Source: Calothrix sp. PCC 7103
GTDB taxonomy: Bacteria; Cyanobacteriota; Cyanobacteriia; Cyanobacteriales; Nostocaceae
Length of the DNA stretch: 64,000 nucleotides
Assembly (NCBI RefSeq): GCF_000331305.1
Contig: NZ_KB217478.1
Coordinates: 5,939,646-6,003,645, forward strand
Direction: 5' to 3'
Shown: piece by piece, positions 8,744 to 17,813 of the stretch
Layout: each line of letters starts with the position of its first letter
Position numbering within the stretch: the first letter of the stretch is position 1
Translations under genes and position numbers: made by a program
The notes under the pieces: generated by a model
The model's input: the letters and a program-made list of their open reading frames with translations, nothing else
Told to the model about the DNA's origin: nothing
Databases searched by the model: none

Positions 8744-9010
8744 ACTGAACTTCCCCCGGTGCTTATGTACTAAACAGGCATTAAAGCTTTGATATATAAT
8801 ACTTCTAGCGTTTGCAACAATATCTGCTGTACCCATGTAAGCTTTGATTTTTGGGCACATCTGTGGTAACGTAAAAAACTGGGGGTAAACACCTCAAAAC
8901 CGCAACGCATACGCCCCTTTGGCAATTTGTACCCAGTAAGAGCGATTTTAAAAAGCTGGGAAGTCGCTCTAGGAAAGAGTTCCGTCTTTTTGCTTGGGGG
9001 GAAGTTCAGT
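8744..9010. mobile_element. 267-bp MITE nested in IS copy B
   Basis: The ends are ACTGAACTTCCCCC and its complement GGGGGGAAGTTCAGT (14 matching bases), flanked by the 4-bp direct repeat TTAG (8740-8743, 9011-9014). The empty site is visible in IS copy A, where the sequence runs straight through. No transposase is encoded; a minus-strand frame overlapping its left half is probably fortuitous. It is a non-autonomous element that needs a transposase from elsewhere. Confidence 0.88.
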
Positions 9011-10011
9011 TTAGAGAATAGGAGAGTTTGCGTCGAGAAACTGTATATACCATTGGCAATGGCGGCTTTGAAAGATTGGCAAAACCATCGATTATATTTA
9101 GCTATTGATACTACTGTGTTATGGAATCGTTTCTGTATGATTCATATTTCAGTAGTATGCTGTGGTCGAGCAATTCCACTATTATGGCGTGTATTGGAAC
9201 ATGGTAGCGCGACGGTAGCATTTAGAGAGTACGAGTCTATGCTACGTAAAGCTAGATGGTTACTACGCCATCACCCTGATGTTATGATGCTTGCAGACCG
9301 AGGTTTTAGCAATCATGATTTCTTGAGTTGGTTACAGGCAAGTAATTGGCATTACTGCATACGTATAACATGTGATACAAAATTGCATGGAGTTAGGCGC
9401 CACCCAATAGAAGCATCGTTAATTTATCCAAATAAAGGAGAAGCTGCTTTTTATCGTAATGTTGGACTGTGGCAAGACGGCTTGATTCGTTGTAACCTAG
9501 TAGTTGCCTATCCAGAGGGAGTATCTGAGCATTGGGCGGTTATTACGGACGAACCGCCAACTTTAAAAACTTTGCATGAGTACGCTTTGAGGTTTCGCGT
9601 TGAGGAATTATTTCTGGATAGTAAATCGGGTGCATTTGAAGAGCGAAGATTCTCGCCTTAGAAATGCTAAGTCATTAGAGCGTTTGTATCTAATTGCAGC
9701 TTTAACTTTACTTTACAGTACTGCACAAGGCATGGCTGTACAGGTTGCAGGTCTACGTCAACAGGTTGATCCTCACTGGAATCGTGGTTTGAGCTATCTT
9801 AAGATTGGTTTACGCTGGCTTAAAGGTGTAATTCACAAAGGACGACAGTTGTTAGTCCCAATTCCTTTGTTGCCCAAAGATCAAGAGCCTTGTTTTGCTT
9901 CCAACAAAGCTCGCCAAGATATAAGTTATGGAATATGGTTTTCTCGCATCTATTCAAAAGAGTGCAGACCTTGATATTACTGGCTTCTACATAAATCTGT
10001 CAGGCAGTCAG

Positions 10012-10589
10012 GGTAGTCGGTGTACTCGGAATGCTTCTGGTGTAATTTTGGTGTACTTGCAAAGACTTCGTTAATAATTTGCTTGTCTTCTTCACGTACA
10101 CTGTTGTCCGTAGCCTTGCCGCGTTGTATGAGGGTTAGTATGGAAAAGCGTCTAGGAAAGCGTTTCTCGAAGATTTGGGAGAATTTTAAAGAGAATGTGG
10201 GTGAGTCTCGCCATTGGTACTAATTGAAACGTACAAATTAACCGACCTGGATGTTTTTGACGTGCTGACTGTTGAGCTATACTAATAACGGGTCAAAAAT
10301 ATACTTTGAAAGCAAGCGAAGATATTTAATATGCTACCCTGCGGGAAAACTGCGTTAACGTCCCTCAGCATGACAAAAGTCTAAATTTTACCCGTTCGCA
10401 GTATAACTGGCGCCGCTTTAGACTGCTACATGTTCTATGTTTGGGGTGTATAAAGCGAAACTATGATGATTAATTAGTAAATCTGCTCGCTGCATAAGTT
10501 AATTTACCTCATACCTAATTAAACGTATAGAAGAGGTAAAAAACATCTTCTTGTAAAAGAAACCTTACGTTTATTATTAGGGAAAAATC
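10012..10589. other. Intergenic region with dispersed repeats
   Basis: Bases 10331-10410 repeat, with few differences, at 37144-37223 (ATGCTACCCTGCGGGAAAAC start). Bases 10407-10432 (TAACTGGCGCCGCTTT, then ACTGCTACAT) repeat at 14838-14866. A minus-strand open stretch near 10015-10222 looks weakly coding but has no start. Otherwise this is the promoter region of the peptide gene at 10590. Confidence 0.5.
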
Positions 10590-10823
10590 ATGAACTCCGA
10601 GAAATTACAACAGTTACAAGACGAAATCACACAAAAAATGATTGAGGGTCTACAAAATCAGGATTTTGACAAGCTTCTTGAGAAATATGATGTATTAAAT
10701 CAAGCCAAGCTGGTGTTTCAGTTTACTCTTAACCTTGATGCAGATGAATCAATTCAATCATGCGGGGTGCATATGCCATGTCCGATAGATCCTAATCTGC
10801 CTATGTGCTATTGTTGTTGTTAA
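10590..10823 (+). CDS. Cys-rich peptide resembling a RiPP precursor
   Basis: A 77-residue product. Residues 1-55 are acidic, Leu/Gln-rich and predicted helical (EKLQQLQDEITQKMIEGLQN), like a leader peptide. The C-terminal about 20 residues are Cys/Pro-rich, beginning at SCGVHMPCPIDPN and ending in CYCCC, with six Cys in all. This leader-core layout is typical of ribosomally made, modified peptides. No LanM, radical-SAM, YcaO or ABC exporter gene is near, so it would be an orphan precursor, or alternatively a small metal-binding protein. The gene is monocistronic, with Shine-Dalgarno-like GGGAAAAATC before the ATG and a terminator at 10881-10914. Confidence 0.6.
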   Translation: MNSEKLQQLQDEITQKMIEGLQNQDFDKLLEKYDVLNQAKLVFQFTLNLDADESIQSCGVHMPCPIDPNLPMCYCCC

Positions 10824-10880
10824 TTTAATTTTATACGATAGTTAATTGCGTCCTTCAAAGTTGACCGCAGGTAATTGAAG

Positions 10881-10914
10881 ATGTAGCCTATTTTTTATAG
10901 TGCTACATTTTTTG
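10881..10914 (+). terminator. Rho-independent terminator after the Cys-rich peptide gene
   Basis: ATGTAGC pairs with GCTACAT across an AT-rich loop and is followed by six T. It separates the peptide gene from the haemagglutinin-type gene. Confidence 0.7.
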
Positions 10915-11228
10915 TTTGGCTAATAGTACGCACGTAAGAATCGAAGAGTGTAATAGTACAGAGGTAAGTATGTTTTTGAGTAAATTTAAAGGATTCGATA
11001 TTGGTATTGGTATTACACTTACATATTGTTTTACTAACAATGCTATTGCCCAAATCAAACCTGATACGACTTTACCAATTAACTCTAACATTACAGAACT
11101 TTCAAATACTACAGTAATTTCTGGTGGAACCCAAGCTGGAAGCAATCTTTTTCATAGCTTTGAAGAATTTTCTATAATCAAAGGGCAAACTGCTGATTTT
11201 GCTTCTTCTACTAATATTCAAAATATTA

Positions 11229-12664
11229 GGTTCTTCAGTAGTTGTTATGCTAAATTGTTAAATAAAGATGTCAACTATTATTAATTTATTGTAAAAAATA
11301 TTACAAAAATGCTTGATAGGATTGACTTGTAAGTCTTATTTATTATTGACTGTATGTACGTTCATTGTATTTTAGGGTACATTTACAGTCATGACTAATA
11401 AAAAAGATATAAAAATCTTATCACAAATTCTGGATATAGACGAAGTAAAAGTTATATCGCACAGCATTTATAACGAAATTGGAATAATTTTACGAACAGA
11501 GCCAATAAAGCTGTATAGTGTATGTCCATCTTGTGGTACGGAGAGTCATAAACTACATCAAAACCATCGTCATATTATTAAAGATTTACCTTTTGGAGAG
11601 AAACCAATTTTTTTAGAAATAAATCGGCGCCAATTTAAATGTAGAATTTGTAAAAAACCGTTTAGTGAAGAATTTGAGTTTGCAAGAAAGAAAAGAACCT
11701 ATACAAATCGCCTTGCAAACAAAATAATACAAGAAGTTTTAGAAAACGACATACATAGCGTGGCATCAAAAGGTATAGTCACAACAGAAGAGATAGAAAG
11801 AATGTTAAAAGATGCATCTGAAAAACTAAATTTAACAAAACCTAAGAATTTAAAAAGGCTGGGAATTGATGAAATAGCTTTAAGAAAAGGAAAGGGTAAC
11901 TACTGTGCAGTGTTAATAGATTTAGATACATCTAAACCAATCGCTATTTTGAACGCACGTACACAAGGAGTAATCGAGGAAGTTCTTATCAGTTGGGGAG
12001 TTGAGGTGTTAGAGCAAATTAAGGAAGTGAGTATAGATTTATGGCAAGGGTACAAAAATTTAGTGATAGAATTAATGCCTAACGTTCAAGTCGTCGCCGA
12101 TAGATTTCACGTAATGGTGCAAGTAAATAAAGAATTAGACACACAGAGGAAGAGAGAAAAGTACAAAATAGAGGAACTAATTAAATTAGCAGAAACATCT
12201 GAAAAGAAAGATGAATATGAAAAAATATTAGAAGGATTGAAAAATAGTAAATATGCTTTACTTAAAAATGAAAAGGACTTAAATGAAGAACAAATAAAGA
12301 AATTAATTCAAGTAAAAGCTGTATCTCCTACTTTAAAAATGATGCATGAATTAAAGGAAAAACTTAGAAAAATTTTTAATAAAACTAATCATTGGTATCC
12401 AGCAGTATTTAAATTAGGTATGTGGCTTTCAAAAGCTAAAACATATTTTCCAAATAGCAATAACACTTTTATTCGTTGGTTTGATGAAATTATTGCTTAT
12501 TTTGATAATGGCACGACTAGCGGCGCCGTTGAAGGTATTAATAATAAAATAAAATTAATTAAGCGCTCGGCTTATGGGTTTAGAAATTTTGAAAATTTCC
12601 GAGTTCGATGCTTATTAGCTTGGCACTTTAATTGTTAGTTTAGCATAACAAGTACTGAAGAGCC
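11229..12664 (+). mobile_element. ISL3-family insertion sequence, 1436 bp
   Basis: Imperfect terminal inverted repeats start GGTTCTTCAGTA (left) and GGCTCTTCAGTA (right, complement) and continue with TTGTTATGCTAAA. GGCTCTTC-type ends are characteristic of ISL3. The flanking direct repeat AAATATTA (11221-11228, 12665-12672) is perfect and 8 bp long, as expected for the family. One intact transposase gene is inside, so the element may be active. Confidence 0.93.
11391..12638 (+). CDS. ISL3-family transposase, intact
   Basis: A 415-residue protein with an N-terminal zinc-binding module (CPSCGTES, later CRICKKPF) for inverted-repeat recognition, a helical linker, and a DDE domain. The first Asp is in LGIDEIALRKG, the second in VVADRFHVMVQ, and the Glu in SGAVEGINNKIKLIKR. 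The ending FRNFENFRVRCLLAWHF is the usual ISL3 C-terminus. The length fits the family (about 400-440). Codons are AT-richer than in neighbouring host genes. It is the only apparently intact transposase in the window. Confidence 0.93.
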   Translation: MTNKKDIKILSQILDIDEVKVISHSIYNEIGIILRTEPIKLYSVCPSCGTESHKLHQNHRHIIKDLPFGEKPIFLEINRRQFKCRICKKPFSEEFEFARKKRTYTNRLANKIIQEVLENDIHSVASKGIVTTEEIERMLKDASEKLNLTKPKNLKRLGIDEIALRKGKGNYCAVLIDLDTSKPIAILNARTQGVIEEVLISWGVEVLEQIKEVSIDLWQGYKNLVIELMPNVQVVADRFHVMVQVNKELDTQRKREKYKIEELIKLAETSEKKDEYEKILEGLKNSKYALLKNEKDLNEEQIKKLIQVKAVSPTLKMMHELKEKLRKIFNKTNHWYPAVFKLGMWLSKAKTYFPNSNNTFIRWFDEIIAYFDNGTTSGAVEGINNKIKLIKRSAYGFRNFENFRVRCLLAWHFNC

Positions 12665-14771
12665 AAATATTATTAGTCGAGTCACGGGTAAACAAGCATC
12701 TAATATTGATGGAACAATTCGCGCTAGTGGTACTGCGAATCTGTTTTTGATAAATCCGAATGGTATTATTTTTGGTAATAATGCGAGTCTTAATATTGGT
12801 GGTTCGTTTCTAGCTAGTACAGCCAGTGCATTCAAGTTTGCTGATGGTACAATGTATAGTACAATAATTCTTCAAACCACACCCTTACTTACTGTTAGCG
12901 CTCCAATCGGGTTGCAATTTGGAACTACTGCAACACAAATTCACGTCACGTCTCAAGCTAGCACAGACGGTGTAACTAATAGTTTTCGTCTTCCCAAAGG
13001 TTTAGGAGTGCAGTCAGGCAATACTTTATCACTTATTGGCGGTAATTTAGTACTTGAAGGTGGAAATTTAACAGTACCTGGAGGAAAAATTTAGTTAATA
13101 AGTGTTGCGGTCAATAATTCTGTTAATTTAAATCCTATATCCCAAGTTTGGACTCCAGATAATCCTGATGCCCAAAATTTACAAGATATTAAATTACAAG
13201 GGAGAAATATTAACGGACAAAACATTCGTTCGATGGTAGATGTTGGTAGTGACAGGGGTAGTGGCAGTATTTATGTACAGGGTCGAATTGTAGAATTAAG
13301 CGGTAACTTAGTAAGCCTAGTAGCTATAAATAAGGGTTCTACAGATGGTCAAGGAATAACAATCTCAGCACAAAAATTAATTGTACGTGATGGTGCCCAA
13401 ATAAATACTTATACTTTAGGAATAGGTGCGGCAGGAGATATAAAAGCGAACATCTCTGAGTCCTTAGAATTAAGTGATAATTCAACATTGTTGCAGAATA
13501 ATAACACTGTATCTACTGGCATATTTAGTGTAACCTCAGTTAGTGGAAAAGCAGGCGATATAACAATTAATACTAAAAATTTATATATTCAAGGCGCACG
13601 GATATCTACACAATCTGAAGGAATATTTTTTCGGCTATTAAATCAATATATACCAGCTACAGGTGCAGGTGGAAATTTGACTATAAATGCTTTGAATTCG
13701 GTAGAAATAATTGGAAAAACAGATAATAATTTTAATATAGGTTTGTTTGCTGGAACTTTAAGTGAGGGTTCTTCTGGAAACTTGAAATTGACGACTGGGG
13801 AATTGATTATTCGTTCGGGTGGGGCAGTAACTGTCAGTAGTAAAATCCCTACAGAACCTACAGGGGTAACATATCTTGGAGATATAAGTAAATTAGGTAC
13901 TGCGGGGAATCTTGATGTAACTGCGCGCAACATTGTCTTAGATAGAAGCGCACGAATTACGTCAGAAACAGACTTAGGTCGTGGTGGAAATATAAATTTA
14001 CTGGTACGTGATTTATTACTAATGCGTAGAGGTAGCCAAATATCAGCATCGGCAGGTAAGTTGGATACTCCTGGGGATGGTGGAAATATTAATATTGATA
14101 TCCCTACTGGTTTTATTGTGGCGCCACCCCAAGAGAACAATGATATTACAGCAAATGCGTTTAGCGGTAGTGGTGGCAAAGTTCAAGTTAATGCAATTAG
14201 TCTTTTTGGTACGGCGCCACTTAGTCGAGAAGACTTAGTGAGAAAATTAGGAGTTAACAGCACAAACCCAAGTTTATTAGACCCAGCAAAGCTAAACTCA
14301 AGCGATATTACAGCTATTTCTCAGGAAAACCCAACATTGAACGGCGCCGTAAATATAAATACTCTGGATGACAATATTAATCGCACACCTGTTAATTTAC
14401 CAACCAAACTGGTTGAGCGGAAAGTTACCCAAAGCTGTAGAAATGATATAGTAAGAGGTCAAAGTCAATTTATTATCACTGGGCGTGGTGGAATACCTAC
14501 TGCTCCTGTTGACTTAATTAGAAGTAATACTACTTTGGAACCCGATTGGGTTTCAATTAAGAGGGGTAATAGTAAAAACGAGCAAGATTTATCAAGAGCG
14601 CACTCGCTCTTGATAAACGTAAATTCAAAGCACAGTTATCCAATGAAAATTGTGAAAGCGCAAAGCTGGGTAGGTTCTTCTGATGGTGATTTGTACTTAG
14701 TTGAGTCGGCACCATTCTCGACAAATTATAACCCTTGGTTTCGCGACTCTGAATGTGTTGTTCCAAATTAG

Positions 14772-15011
14772 CATTTATTGTTGTAGTTAATGATTATCGG
14801 GCGCCCATGCTATCAGTTATGTATAGTGATGGAGATAACTGGCGCCGCTTTTACACTGCTACATTTTGGACATCTGTTTAAATCATGCGGGCAACACGGG
14901 ATGTACTGTTTCTCCGTGTACTCTGTGTCTCTGTGGTAAAAATGTATATGTCACTGCACAGGCGAGACGCCTGTGCTACAACACCAAAACTTTTGTAATT
15001 TTCCAGCTTCC
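14772..15011. other. Short intergenic with repeat at 14838-14866
   Basis: Contains the TAACTGGCGCCGCTTT ... CACTGCTACAT repeat also present at 10407-10432. No gene seen. Confidence 0.45.
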
Positions 15012-16145
15012 CTAAAAATTTGTAAAACGATTTGGCGATAACTGGTTAATAACTTCATCTTCTTGCCCTGACGCCCAATTAGCAAACCGCGCAGCAAGTG
15101 GAGGTATATATACAAGTGGGTTACTAAAACCTGAGAATATATATATATTGTCGTGTTCTGGAACGGCGCCAACTAAAGGCAAACTATCTTTACTAAAAGC
15201 GACTAAACAATGGCGCCAAGTTGCGGGCACTTTATACAAACACGGTAAAATACGACCGACACTATCACGTAACCACTTTTCACTAATGAAAGCATCAACT
15301 TTTGCATTTGGGTCAGTTAGCGTTCGACTAATTTGACCAATACGCAAACTGCCATCTAAAAACTGCACTACACCTGTATCTAATATTGCTTCCTCCGGTT
15401 CATTACCAGGATGGCGCCAAATTTCATCATCTTTACCAGCTTTAGTTTCAAAACCAAAGCGTTGTAACACTGCGGGCATTACTAATGTGCTAAGTTTAAC
15501 ATCGACTGGCGCCGTTTCCAGAATTTCTGCATGAGTAAAATATTGCTGTACAAAAAGACCAGACTTATTAAGCAACTGCCTAGTAATACCTCCAGCACAA
15601 ATAGCAAGGTTTTTATACTCTACCCCCAAAGATTGAATATCAAGAACTTTGGTAATTTGAATTTTTCCACCCAAGTTTAGAAAAGCTTGAATGTATGCTT
15701 GTGCTGTGTTCTCTGGTTGGATATGACCGTGTTTGACTGTTAAGGCGCCGGAGATAGCATTTTTATTTAATAATGGTTCTAATTCACATGCAGCTTCCAC
15801 AGAAAGCAACTGTGGTGGAGTTTGAAAGTGAGAATAAGATTCAGCAATTACGTTGGGGTCTGAGTCAGCGTCAATAGTTAAGAGTATATCTATTTCGCGA
15901 TACTCCATATCATTGCCAAGCTCATGCAGCAACTCAGAGTAACACTGTTTGCCTTCGTCGCATAATTGACGTGTTAATAAATTAGTACCAGACCAAAACG
16001 CTAAACCACCATAACTGTAACGGGTAGCATTGTCAGGTACTGCGTTTTGTTCCAATAAAAGAACCGAAAAGCCTTTTTTAACAAGTTCATATGCAAGTGC
16101 TGCACCCGTAAACCCGGCGCCAATTACTACCCAGTCGTAAGTCAT
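15012..16145 (-). CDS. FAD-dependent oxidoreductase (DAO family)
   Basis: A 377-residue protein with an N-terminal Rossmann dinucleotide fold (VIGAGFTGAALAYELVKKG, residues 7-25, then LLLEQNAV for the ribose-binding acidic end) and the DAO-type C-terminus (RHCLVAFSKDSLPLVGAVPEHDNIYIFSGFSNPLVYIPPLAA). Members oxidise amine or amino-acid C-N bonds using FAD and O2 or quinone; the substrate here cannot be read from sequence. It has no signal peptide and is probably cytoplasmic. It is a lone gene, divergent from the gene at 16218 with a 72-base spacer, so the promoters overlap. Confidence 0.85.
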   Translation of the reverse strand: MTYDWVVIGAGFTGAALAYELVKKGFSVLLLEQNAVPDNATRYSYGGLAFWSGTNLLTRQLCDEGKQCYSELLHELGNDMEYREIDILLTIDADSDPNVIAESYSHFQTPPQLLSVEAACELEPLLNKNAISGALTVKHGHIQPENTAQAYIQAFLNLGGKIQITKVLDIQSLGVEYKNLAICAGGITRQLLNKSGLFVQQYFTHAEILETAPVDVKLSTLVMPAVLQRFGFETKAGKDDEIWRHPGNEPEEAILDTGVVQFLDGSLRIGQISRTLTDPNAKVDAFISEKWLRDSVGRILPCLYKVPATWRHCLVAFSKDSLPLVGAVPEHDNIYIFSGFSNPLVYIPPLAARFANWASGQEDEVINQLSPNRFTNF

Positions 16146-16217
16146 GCTTGTAGAGGCGAGTAAAGCGAAAATGTTATAGACTAATTATAATAACATGTCT
16201 CTATAATAAAAATTATA

Positions 16218-16889
16218 ATGTCATCAAATCAACCTAAAAAATATGATCTTGTTTTAGGTAATCAAAGTAGAGCTTCCGCATCTGCTGTAGTTTTAGGAGG
16301 AATAGAAGGAGTTCAACGACGATTATCAACAGAGGTTATTGAGCATAAAATTGCAGCTTTACCATCTGCTTTAAACTATGGCGAACAAGGTTTAACGCTT
16401 GTAATCAAAGCATTAAATGACCCAGCAGACCAAGTAAAAGAATTCGCTCATAACTTATTAAAGAATAGAAATGAATTAAGAGTTAAAGTTGCATTACGTG
16501 AGTATATTAAACGTTGGTATTCAATTCGTTACGACGGATTATATAAAACGAATCATATTTATGATGAGAGAAGAAAATTAGAGTACTGTAAATATTTAAG
16601 GTTTTATCCAGATGGAACACTCTTGACTAAATCTACAAATAGTAGTGTTGAACAAGTCGAAAAATTGTTGTGTAAAGACAACTTTATTCAAATTGACACT
16701 TACAAAGTTTTCAACAAAGACATAAAAATATCCACTGAGAAGTTTTATTGTGCTACAGACTGTTGGGGAAAAATTCATATGCACGGCAATACAATTTCTC
16801 TTAATCCCTACGACCATTATATTACTAATCGCCGTAATAAGGATAATTTTAATGACGCATACGAGGAATATCATTTTATTAAATTATGA
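16218..16889 (+). CDS. Cyanobacterial protein with repeat-associated N-terminal domain, paralogue 1
   Basis: A 223-residue protein of unknown function with two parts. The N-terminal about 95 residues carry YDLVLG, AVVLGGIEGVQRRL, ALNYGEQGLTLVIKALNDP and FAHNLLKNRNEL. This block also heads many cyanobacterial HEAT/WD40 proteins. The C-terminal part contains YDGLY, LRFYPDGTLL and the pattern G..ISLNPYDHY, probably a beta-rich ligand or adaptor domain. The protein at 27611-28261 has the same two parts in the same order. No catalytic residues are evident. Confidence 0.65.
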   Translation: MSSNQPKKYDLVLGNQSRASASAVVLGGIEGVQRRLSTEVIEHKIAALPSALNYGEQGLTLVIKALNDPADQVKEFAHNLLKNRNELRVKVALREYIKRWYSIRYDGLYKTNHIYDERRKLEYCKYLRFYPDGTLLTKSTNSSVEQVEKLLCKDNFIQIDTYKVFNKDIKISTEKFYCATDCWGKIHMHGNTISLNPYDHYITNRRNKDNFNDAYEEYHFIKL

Positions 16890-16909
16890 GGTGTAGAGAA
16901 TAAACATGT

Positions 16910-17746
16910 TTAGTCTCTCTTTTTTGGAAGAATACCAACAGTAATAGTCGCAACAATAAAAATTAAAGGAACTAACATTGAATGTTCTGGAACTTTGACT
17001 TGTGATTTTGTCTGTCGAAGTGCAATTAAGGTTACATTGGTTTTATTCGTAAACGAACGTTGCAGTTTTCCCTGAATTATTGCGCTCGCTGTCTCTTGAC
17101 TGGCGCCAAACATTGTTTGTTTATTTTCGTTTGTAAATGAGACACCTTGACTACGCTGATAATTAAGAAAATCGTATCCAAATGTATTTAAACTGGCGTT
17201 GAGTGTAAAATAATCAAGAGGTTGATATTTGAAATAATCTTGAACATTAACTTGTGAAATATTTACAGTATCAAATAAATAGAATGATATATTGCTTTTA
17301 GCATTAGCTTTTTCACTCAAAGGGTCGTCTATTTCTGTTTCAAGATTAAGAGTTGCAATAAAGTCAAACGAGAATAGCTGACCTGCATCAACGTCAAAAT
17401 TTCCAAGAACCCGTGCTTGTGCTTCTGCTGTTCCTTCATAATCTCGGTTTTCACCAAAAGCAAGGCTAAATGCTGAAGAGTTAATTTGTAATGGTGATAC
17501 TGTAGAGTTATTTAATGCTTTATTTTCGGCGCCAAATATACCTCCATTTGTCTCACCTGATATATTGGCTTGGTTCACAAGTTCGATTGTTCCGAAATTA
17601 CTAAAATTATTTAGTTCAATTTCAGCTTCCGAAAATGCGAAGGTTGCTGCATATGTTGGTATAGCGGTTAATACCGAGGTTACTATAAATGATGGTACGC
17701 CCAACAACAAAGAGCGTTTTTGTAAAGTTAATTTAAAATTTAGCAT
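16910..17746 (-). CDS. PEP-CTERM-like sorted exoprotein
   Basis: A 278-residue protein with an N-terminal signal peptide (LLLGVPSFIVTSVLTAIPTYA). Its mature beta-rich region has no Cys. The C-terminal sorting signal runs VPEHSMLVPLIFIVATITVGILPKKRD: the VPE(P)-type motif, a hydrophobic span, then a basic tail. PEP-CTERM signals are processed by exosortase, after which the protein is released or attached to exopolysaccharide. The His replacing the second Pro of PEP is tolerated in some cyanobacterial members. Function beyond surface location is unknown. Confidence 0.72.
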   Translation of the reverse strand: MLNFKLTLQKRSLLLGVPSFIVTSVLTAIPTYAATFAFSEAEIELNNFSNFGTIELVNQANISGETNGGIFGAENKALNNSTVSPLQINSSAFSLAFGENRDYEGTAEAQARVLGNFDVDAGQLFSFDFIATLNLETEIDDPLSEKANAKSNISFYLFDTVNISQVNVQDYFKYQPLDYFTLNASLNTFGYDFLNYQRSQGVSFTNENKQTMFGASQETASAIIQGKLQRSFTNKTNVTLIALRQTKSQVKVPEHSMLVPLIFIVATITVGILPKKRD

Positions 17747-17813
17747 TGCTTATATAACCAGCTATCTATTAAGTAATACTACTGATTAAAATAGCCTAAT
17801 TTCGGAAATGCTT

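Larger units (their letters stand above)
8415..9974 (+). pseudogene. IS4-family transposase, copy B, interrupted
   Basis: The segments in order are an N-terminal part to SFERRW (8415-8678), the palindromic repeat plus MITE insertion, a catalytic part (9012 to about 9650) and a C-terminal part in another frame (to 9974). The first Asp lies in LAIDTTVLWN, the second in MLADRGF, and the Glu in YALRFRVEELFLDSK. The last fits the Y-(2)-R-(3)-E-(6)-K signature of the IS4 family exactly. A single-base frameshift near 9643 separates GAFE from SEDSRLRNAKS. No full-length enzyme can be made. Confidence 0.88.
8370..10011 (+). mobile_element. IS4-family element, copy B, with 9-bp target duplication
   Basis: Terminal inverted repeats CTGACTGCCTGACAG (8370-8384) and its complement (9997-10011) are perfect over 15 bases. 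They are flanked by the direct repeat GGTAGTCGG at 8361-8369 and 10012-10020. A 9-bp duplication is the norm for IS4-group elements such as IS10 and IS50. The element is 1642 bp long including a nested 267-bp MITE (8744-9010) and a palindromic repeat (8681-8717); without them it would be about 1.3 kb. The perfect duplication indicates a recent insertion. Confidence 0.92.
10970..14771 (+). pseudogene. Filamentous haemagglutinin-type (TPS) exoprotein, interrupted
   Basis: Start ATG 10970 follows AGAGGTAAG. After a signal peptide (IGITLTYCFTNNAIAQ) comes the two-partner-secretion haemagglutination-activity domain (PDTTLPINSN, GGTQAGSNLFHSFEEFS, then ANLFLINPNGIIFGNNASL), a beta-helix repeat region, and a C-terminal segment typical of cyanobacterial members (SCRNDIVRGQSQFIITGRGG). 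Two lesions are seen. An ISL3 element (11229-12664) sits after NIQNI, and an in-frame TAG lies at 13092-13094 after VPGGKI. Removing the IS and one 8-bp duplication restores the frame across the site, and the frame is also unbroken around the TAG. The ancestral product would be about 785 residues, secreted through a TpsB-type outer-membrane pore not found here. Confidence 0.85.

Noticed and set aside
8654-8860. 68-codon minus-strand frame
   Set aside because: It spans the palindromic repeat and the left half of the MITE, so it exists only through the nested insertions.
10012-10222. Minus-strand open stretch (RFSILTLIQRGKATDNSVRE)
   Set aside because: It looks weakly coding, but no start codon or family is recognisable and it runs into the IS end; at most a remnant.
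13643-14179. 178-codon minus-strand frame
   Set aside because: It is antisense to the beta-helix region of the haemagglutinin-type gene, whose repeats keep the opposite strand open.
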